Source of the DNA: Sclerotiophoma versabilis
Taxonomy: Eukaryota; Ascomycota; Dothideomycetes; Pleosporales; Didymellaceae
Direction of reading: 5' to 3'
Length of the DNA: 64,000 nt
Assembly (NCBI GenBank): GCA_012274445.1
Contig: JAAROD010000087.1
Coordinates: 124,001-188,000 of the forward strand
Numbering within the stretch: position 1 is the stretch's first letter; every line of letters begins with the position of its first letter. The notes under the pieces were generated by a model, which was not told where the DNA came from, searched no databases, and worked only from the letters and a program-made list of their open reading frames with translations. Both the position numbers and the translations under genes were made by a program. Of the stretch, positions 58,696 to 64,000 are shown piece after piece.

Positions 58696-59666
58696 GAAAC
58701 AGTAAACTAGATATTTGTTACCATTGGGAGTGGTATTACTGGAGGATGAATTTCAGACGAGACTGCGGTGGTATGAGAGGGCGTTGGTCACGACTGGCCT
58801 GTTTGACGGCTGCAGCCGTGACAATCACGGTGAGCACTAACTACACCCAACGAGGTTCAACTCGGTCTATCATACACGAGAGTTCTGACAGGTTTGACTA
58901 TATAATGCAACCGCTGAAAATAGGAATGCAACAACCATGATAGGTGCGATGATATTCGAAATGCTTAAGATTTGATGGACAAGAGAAACAACTGAACGTG
59001 TACCTTCGAAGAAGCTTTCAAAAGGCGTCAACACCTACCCTGGGCGTTGGTACTGACCCTCTTGTTCGCTATTAGTAGACTCGGCAGTTCAAGCTTGACA
59101 ATAGTCTGTTCGATACATCTCGCATTACTACGAGAATGCAAGCACCATCCCTCCGTGCGACTCTTAGGTAAACTAGCGTGGTAGTGCAATGAATCATAGT
59201 AAGATGAGGACAAAAGTCAGGTGAAACGACTCTCGAGTACGCAAAGAGACCTGGTCCTTTGCTGTGGTTTGGCCCACTGATGTAGTTGGGTCACTTGTGG
59301 ACCTCTTCTGGACCAAACTTTTCGACGCTGCTTCGTGCAGCGAGACATGAAAGATCCTAGCGTTACCGCTACATGATGCAGAGCTTCTACACGTATTCTC
59401 TTGCGGTTTGCGGAGAGATGATGGCTCTGACGGGAACGCGCGGTTAGTGCAAAGCGATCGGCCATTCACAAGTGTGGCTGGGTCGCGCATGCTCCGTGCA
59501 TGATCGTCCGACGTCACCGCCGCCATCCGAGCCAGGCACCGCTCAGGACTGCAACTCCACAGTCTGGAATAGCTCGAGCTCTACAGCCACGGAACGCGCG
59601 CTTGCTATCCGCACACTATCCCCGCGCCACAGTACCTGCCTTTGATTACCCTGGCCTTACCCCGCG
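58696..59666. promoter_or_regulatory. Divergent region, RRM-like gene / SNX41
   Basis: About 970 bp between divergent starts. Open frames on both strands are short and without resemblance to families, including a 110-codon one at 59194-59526 (-). Promoters of both genes are expected here. Confidence 0.35.
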
Positions 59667-61886
59667 ATGTGGGACGACGAAGACAACAACCCGTATGGGT
59701 CCTTCGCTCGCCATGATTCCAACACGTCCGATGTTACTGGGCTAGCTTCCCCTGCTGCTTGTAAGGCCTTGAAATGCAATTTGGAAGCTGGAGCAGGACC
59801 CTGAGCTTACTGTGTTGCAGTGCCGTACCGACCAGCGACGCCACCTTCCGAGACATCATCCCCCGCGCAAGAGTCGCCCGAATATGTCCCGCAAAGGGAC
59901 ATGAGCGATGTCGACTATGACGAAGACCAGCCGAGTGGCGAGCCCGTTGCACCCAAGAAAGGCGGCTACGATGCGCGCGTGGAGCAATGGCTGTACGAGA
60001 ACCCAGGGCAGCTCATCCTTATCACCGAGGCTGGGAAGGACAACGTCAACTTTATACAATACACGATCAATTGCGGCGTAAGGTCAGAACGTGCAATAGC
60101 AGGAGTATCGGCTAACATCATCACAGGGTCTCGAAGTCAAGCGCAGGTATTCTGAGTTTGCTTCATTGCGAGCGACGCTAGTCAGCCTACACCCTACCCT
60201 TATAATACCGCCGATTCCCGAGAAGCACTCAATGGCAGACTATGCCGCACGACCCACAAAAGCAAAGGAAGACGCCGGTATAATAGAACTGAGGAAGCGC
60301 ATGTTGGCTGTCTTCCTGAATCGCTGCCGCGCCATGAAGGAAGTCATGGAGGATGGTGTCTTCTGGCGATTCCTTGATCCGCACACGAGCTGGGTGGGTT
60401 ACTTTTGCTAAGACCACCATTATACACTTGCTAACGCATGCCGACAGAACGAGGTCTTGAGCAGCGCGCCAGTCGCGAACATTCCCAAGCAGATCTTGAA
60501 GGCTCCCCCACTGAACACCGCAAACCCCACTCAAGCGCATACTTATCTGCCCGTCCCATCGTCCTCGGCGAAGCTGAAGTCTGCTGGAGCGACATCCAGC
60601 TCAGGCACACCTACCTCACCACCCAACCACGCCGCACTGCCATCCGCTGCTGCACACACAACACCTGGGCCGCAGGTCTTTGGTCGCTTTCCTCCGGAAT
60701 CGCGGGATCTATCAGAAGAAGAGCTAGATCCGTACTTTGTCAATTTCGAGCAGTCCTCCAAAGAGCTCGAACATCTGCTGCAAGGACCGATGGAGAAGGT
60801 CAATAGGCGGTTGCTCACGCATTTGGGAGCTTGGGGCGATGACATGGCAGATCTGGGCGCACGCTTCAATGCATTCTCGCTGTCTGAACAGTCTCAGTCG
60901 CTTGCTGCAGCAATAGAGAAGACGGGACAAGCAGTCGATTCCACCTACGTCTCGACCACCGAACTATCTTCCTCCCTCAGCGCAAGCTTCGCCGAGCCCA
61001 TGCGCGAAAGTGCACAGTTCGCTGGCGTCGTCCGTGCCGTTCTGAAGTACCGCATACTCAAGCGGATACAAGAAGATATGACCAAAGATGAACTCGAAAA
61101 GAAGCGTAACCTTCTCGAATCCCTCGAGCGCAGCGAAGCAGAGTCGAAGCGCCTGGAACAACATCTCAGCGGCGTCGGTCACGCTCCACCCACACGAAGT
61201 CGAGCCACCTCATACAGTTCTCAGCAGAGCGACAACCCGGAACCCAGGCGAAGTACCGAGGCAGATAGAGCGTCGATCGATTCGGACTTTCCACCTACGC
61301 ACGGAGATGGGCCACCACCTTCGAGTCACCAGGGTGCACCAGACAGTCCGAATGCAAACACGTATTCGCCGCCAAGCAGTCTGCATAAAAAGACAGCAAG
61401 TGGGAACTTTGTTACAAATAAGCTGTTTGGGTCAATCACACATGCATTCCGGGGTATGGCGGATGTCGACCCTGAGAAGACAAGGCGGGATCAGATTGGC
61501 AAGACAAGGGATAGTTTGGTGCAAGTAAGTGATGAGGTCGTACTGAAAACATGAGTGGTGAGTGCTAATACACACAGCTCGAGCAAGCCCTAGGTGTCGC
61601 AGAGAAGGACACCAAAGACGCAAGCAACGGCGTAATGAAGGATCTGAGAAGATTCCAAGAGGAGAAAGAAAACGACTTACGGCGGTACATGGTAGGAATA
61701 CCTCCTTTTTGTCCCCTCTCCAAGTTGGAGTGTCAGCGGTTGCTAACGAAGATACAGATGGAGTTTGCACAATGCCACGTCGACTGGGCGAAACGCAACA
61801 AGGCTGCTTGGGAAGAGGCGCGCGTTGAAGTCAACAACATCCAGCATCCTGCGCACGAGTATCCTAGGAGCTCTAATGAGATGTAG
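59667..61886 (+). CDS. SNX41: Sorting nexin Snx41/Atg20 type (PX-BAR)
   Basis: PX-BAR protein of the Snx4/Atg24 partner group, acting in retrieval from endosomes and in selective autophagy. Six exons keep frame: 59667-59760, 59821-60077, 60127-60393, 60448-61524, 61578-61691 and 61758-61886, about 645 residues. The start MWDDEDNNPYGSFARHD is typical of filamentous-fungal Snx41. The PX domain (~85-200) shows YTINCGLEVKRRYSEFASLR, HPTLIIPPIPEKHSMADY and RKRMLAVFLNRC; RRYSEF is the phosphoinositide-binding motif. A Ser/Pro linker and a BAR region (FVNFEQSSKELE onward, with long heptads and a final coiled coil) follow. An unstructured insert lies in the BAR region near 61190-61420. Atg20 is the alternative name. 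Confidence 0.88.
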
Positions 61887-62231
61887 AAATAATACCGTAA
61901 TGAGAAGAGGTTGATTGGAAACTTTTCAATTAGGATTCAGATTAGCAGGCATTGTACCCTTAGAGGCACCAATGTGATATATTAATATCGTGATCATTAC
62001 TGCTACGTTGTCAGGTTTCTGAGTCACGTCGCATAACTCGGGTCTGATCACAAATGGCCTGGATCGAGACAAGACAACAGTCAGCTCTGCTGGGCTCGTA
62101 ATGAGTGCAATACTGCATCAGGTGAAGTCGCTGCCATACTCAGCGCGACCAATGCGTCCATTTCTTGGTATACTGCAACGACTATCTCCAATCCTCCCAT
62201 GCACTTAGCCCTGCCTGTCACGAATTTGTTG
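61887..62231. other. Convergent spacer SNX41 / VPS17
   Basis: 345 bp between convergent genes, AT-rich near 61900-62000. Likely overlapping 3' untranslated regions; no coding sequence seen. Confidence 0.45.
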
Positions 62232-63999
62232 CTAAAAAGTCGTGGTCGCCAGTCTGCTCGCTGCGTTCTTTGCATCGATACGATCATCGTCTTCGTCACC
62301 AGCCTTGATACTTCCCGCTTTGCTCGTCGCACGTTTCCGTACGAGCCCGGACTCCCCGTCCTCTTCTTCGTCGCCTTCAGGTAGCGCGGCGGGAATGCTG
62401 CCACTCACACTCCTGTTCAGCCCGTCACCGGGTCGTCGCGGTACACCAGACCAGGCGTCGCCCTTCGGTCCTTGGGATGTTGCGAGCGAGGCGCGTCGTT
62501 GGGCGGGGTGTGCTTCGCGGCCCAACCTTGACAGACCTCCGCTGCCATCGATGGCGCGAATGTCAGGGCGAACAGATTCAAGGGTCGCGAGGGTGCGGCG
62601 TTCAGCTTCGATTTCGCGGATGACGTATTCGCGGATTGCTTGACGCATGTCCGCTGCAGTGCGGCCAAACCATCTCCTTTGCTCCTGAAGCAGGTTTGCG
62701 GTGACACGCTGGGCTTTCGAAGTCAGGTATTGCTCGTGGTTGCGGGCTTCGTCGAGTTGGGCGATAGCTTCGTCAACCTTGTCGCGCTTTACGCTGGAAC
62801 TAGCCTTTAGCCTGTCGGCGGCCGACAACTTCGATTTGGTGGCTGCTTGGGCTTGAAGGAGTTCGCGAAGAAGGATGTGACGGTTCGTGAGGGTTTCTTT
62901 AGCGATGAAGGCGTCGCTGCTATGGTACTGGAGCGGATCGCCGAGAGTGGTCGCTTCAGCAGTACCTTGGGCAGCGTGGAAGTCGCCGGTTGCTTGGATG
63001 ACTTTTCCTAGCTTCTTGTACGCGTGAGCGAGTCCTGTGTGTGTCTCCTGAGCGTGCATTGCGGCGAACTTAGCGCCCAAATCAGATTCGGCAACACCAA
63101 GATCTACGTCATGTTAGTTGTGGCTAGAAAAAGAACACATTGGGTCCATACTTCTCCTGTGCTTGACGACCTTCTCGACCTTTTGCTCTGCCTCCATTGA
63201 ACCCAGGTAGAAAGCCTTAACGATTGGTCGAGCAGCAGCGAGCTCTGGCGTGTCATCTGGCGGCGGCGCGAACTGCTTGATGACCTTGCGTCGAACACCC
63301 GTGGCAGGCTGCTTCCTGCGCACAACTGGGCTGTATCCGAAGTCGCTCTCGACGAAGAACACCATCTCCTCGTCGCGGATGAGGATGTCGTTACTGCAGA
63401 CAACGTTCAGCCACCGCTGTATGGCCGCCTTCAAGCGCGCCTCATCTTCCTCAGTGCCAGCACCTGCAGAGGTCGTGGCTGGAGGCACTGCGGGCACGAT
63501 GGCCTCCGGACAGGCGGAGATCAGGTGCTCGCCAAACTTCACGAACTCGCTGTGTACTCGGCGGACGTCGCGGAACTGGGTTGTCCTGAACTTGGGCAGA
63601 TTGGTCTACGACAGAGTCAGTACTGCGGAAACCGCACCAATGCTGCCTGTACGTACGTATACGTCGAACCGTATTATTGGGTCCTTCTTTCCATTGCGCT
63701 CGAGTCCCGTGACCTTCGCCTGGAGCTTGTAGTGCTGCTGCTGGCGCTGTGGCCGTGTCCCATGGTATCTCTGGGGTTGCTGGCCGGGCTGGGGAGCTTG
63801 TTGCTGGGCGTTCGGGTGCTGAGGCAGCTGCGGCGCATCCTGGCCAGGCTGTTGCTGCTGCTGCTGCTGCTGTTGCGCCGGGTACGATTCGCCATTCGCT
63901 GTCGAAGCAGTACCAGGGCGGTTCTGTTGCGTGTTGTCGCCCATGTATCCGTATTGCTCGGAGTCCTGGCCGTACGGTGACGCGGGCGGAGGCAGCGGA
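62232..63999 (-). CDS. VPS17: Vacuolar protein sorting protein Vps17 (PX-BAR, retromer), N-terminus outside window
   Basis: Retromer sorting nexin that pairs with Vps5 to retrieve cargo from endosomes. Exons: off-window to 63657, 63605-63152 and 63103-62232. An in-frame Met at 63944 exists, but the frame stays open to the right edge, so the start lies outside. The PX domain is seen across intron 1: KLQAKVTGLERNGKKDPIIRF, split as VTGLERNGKKDP and FDVYTNLPKFRTTQFRDVRR with HSEFVKF; CSNDILIRDEEMVFFVESDFGYSP is the conserved link (shown in part). The BAR region follows: GSMEAEQKVEKVVKHRRNLG, AYKKLGKVIQATGDFH and long helices ending before an acidic/Ser-rich tail. A Gln run (about nine) sits near the N-terminus (63850-63880). 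Confidence 0.9.
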
Positions 64000-64000
64000 G

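Noticed and set aside
59194..59526. 110-codon minus-strand ORF
   Set aside because: Low-complexity basic wording without family resemblance; a chance open frame is more likely.
1..64000. tRNA genes, rRNA or transposable elements
   Set aside because: I looked for B-box-like GTTCGA patterns, long terminal repeats and transposase or reverse transcriptase wording and found none that hold up; a tRNAscan or repeat search could still find something missed by eye.

Overview
This is filamentous ascomycete nuclear DNA (Pezizomycotina). Reasons: short 45-85 bp introns with GTANGT-type donors and CTAAC/CTGAC branch sites, fungal-only families (Zn2Cys6 regulators, Pop3, SCA7-type Sgf73, Itc1, Vps17, a penicillin-acyltransferase-like hydrolase), gene-dense layout on both strands, and no operons. 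Family wording suggests Dothideomycetes, but that is inference. Splice models below were built by hand; every listed junction keeps the reading frame and rejoins conserved family sequence.

Layout. 1-6538 (-): large USP-type deubiquitinase, 3' end cut by the window edge. 7104-8012 (+): RNase P/MRP subunit POP3, then a 77-residue zinc-ribbon protein. 9001-10485 (+): Zn2Cys6 regulator. 11553-14310 (+): a GIY-YIG/T5orf172 protein with an internally duplicated module. 14436-15190 (-), perhaps to 15654: a broken protein-arginine deiminase. 15777-17750 (-): GH47 alpha-1,2-mannosidase. 18203-19041 (+): Mediator subunit MED20. 19732-22371 (-): four-RRM protein MRN1/Nrd1. 23718-25541 (+): ALG8 glucosyltransferase. 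26579-30190 (+): ISWI partner ITC1. 30940-32277 (+): SAGA subunit SGF73. 32720-33760 (-): IWR1. 34109-35501 (+): nucleoside transporter. 35502-37621: gene-poor, with unidentified ORF remnants. 37622-39522 (-) and 40084-42159 (+): two Zn2Cys6 regulators. 43017-44156 (-): acyl-CoA:6-APA acyltransferase-like protein, divergent from a polysaccharide deacetylase (44626-45670). 45861-47463 (-): DGAT1-type acyltransferase. 47999-50033 (+): PFS2. 50351-55726 (-): TRM732/THADA. 56254-58695 (-): RRM-like protein of unknown role. 59667-61886 (+): SNX41. 62232 to the right edge (-): VPS17, N-terminus off the window.

Most of the window is conserved housekeeping: N-glycan assembly and trimming (ALG8, GH47), polymerase II transcription and chromatin (MED20, SGF73, ITC1, IWR1), RNA maturation (POP3, PFS2, TRM732, MRN1) and endosomal sorting (SNX41, VPS17). 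The accessory part is 8.9-15.7 kb and 35.5-45.7 kb, which hold the three Zn2Cys6 regulators, the GIY-YIG protein, the deiminase pseudogene, the acyltransferase-like enzyme and the deacetylase.

I found no transposon, CRISPR array, tRNA or rRNA. The most interesting observations are a GC-AG intron in SGF73, an ATG-only first exon plus two micro-exons in ITC1, the duplicated module in the GIY-YIG protein, the deiminase pseudogene with its frameshift and stop, and altered motifs in the deubiquitinase and the DGAT1-type enzyme.
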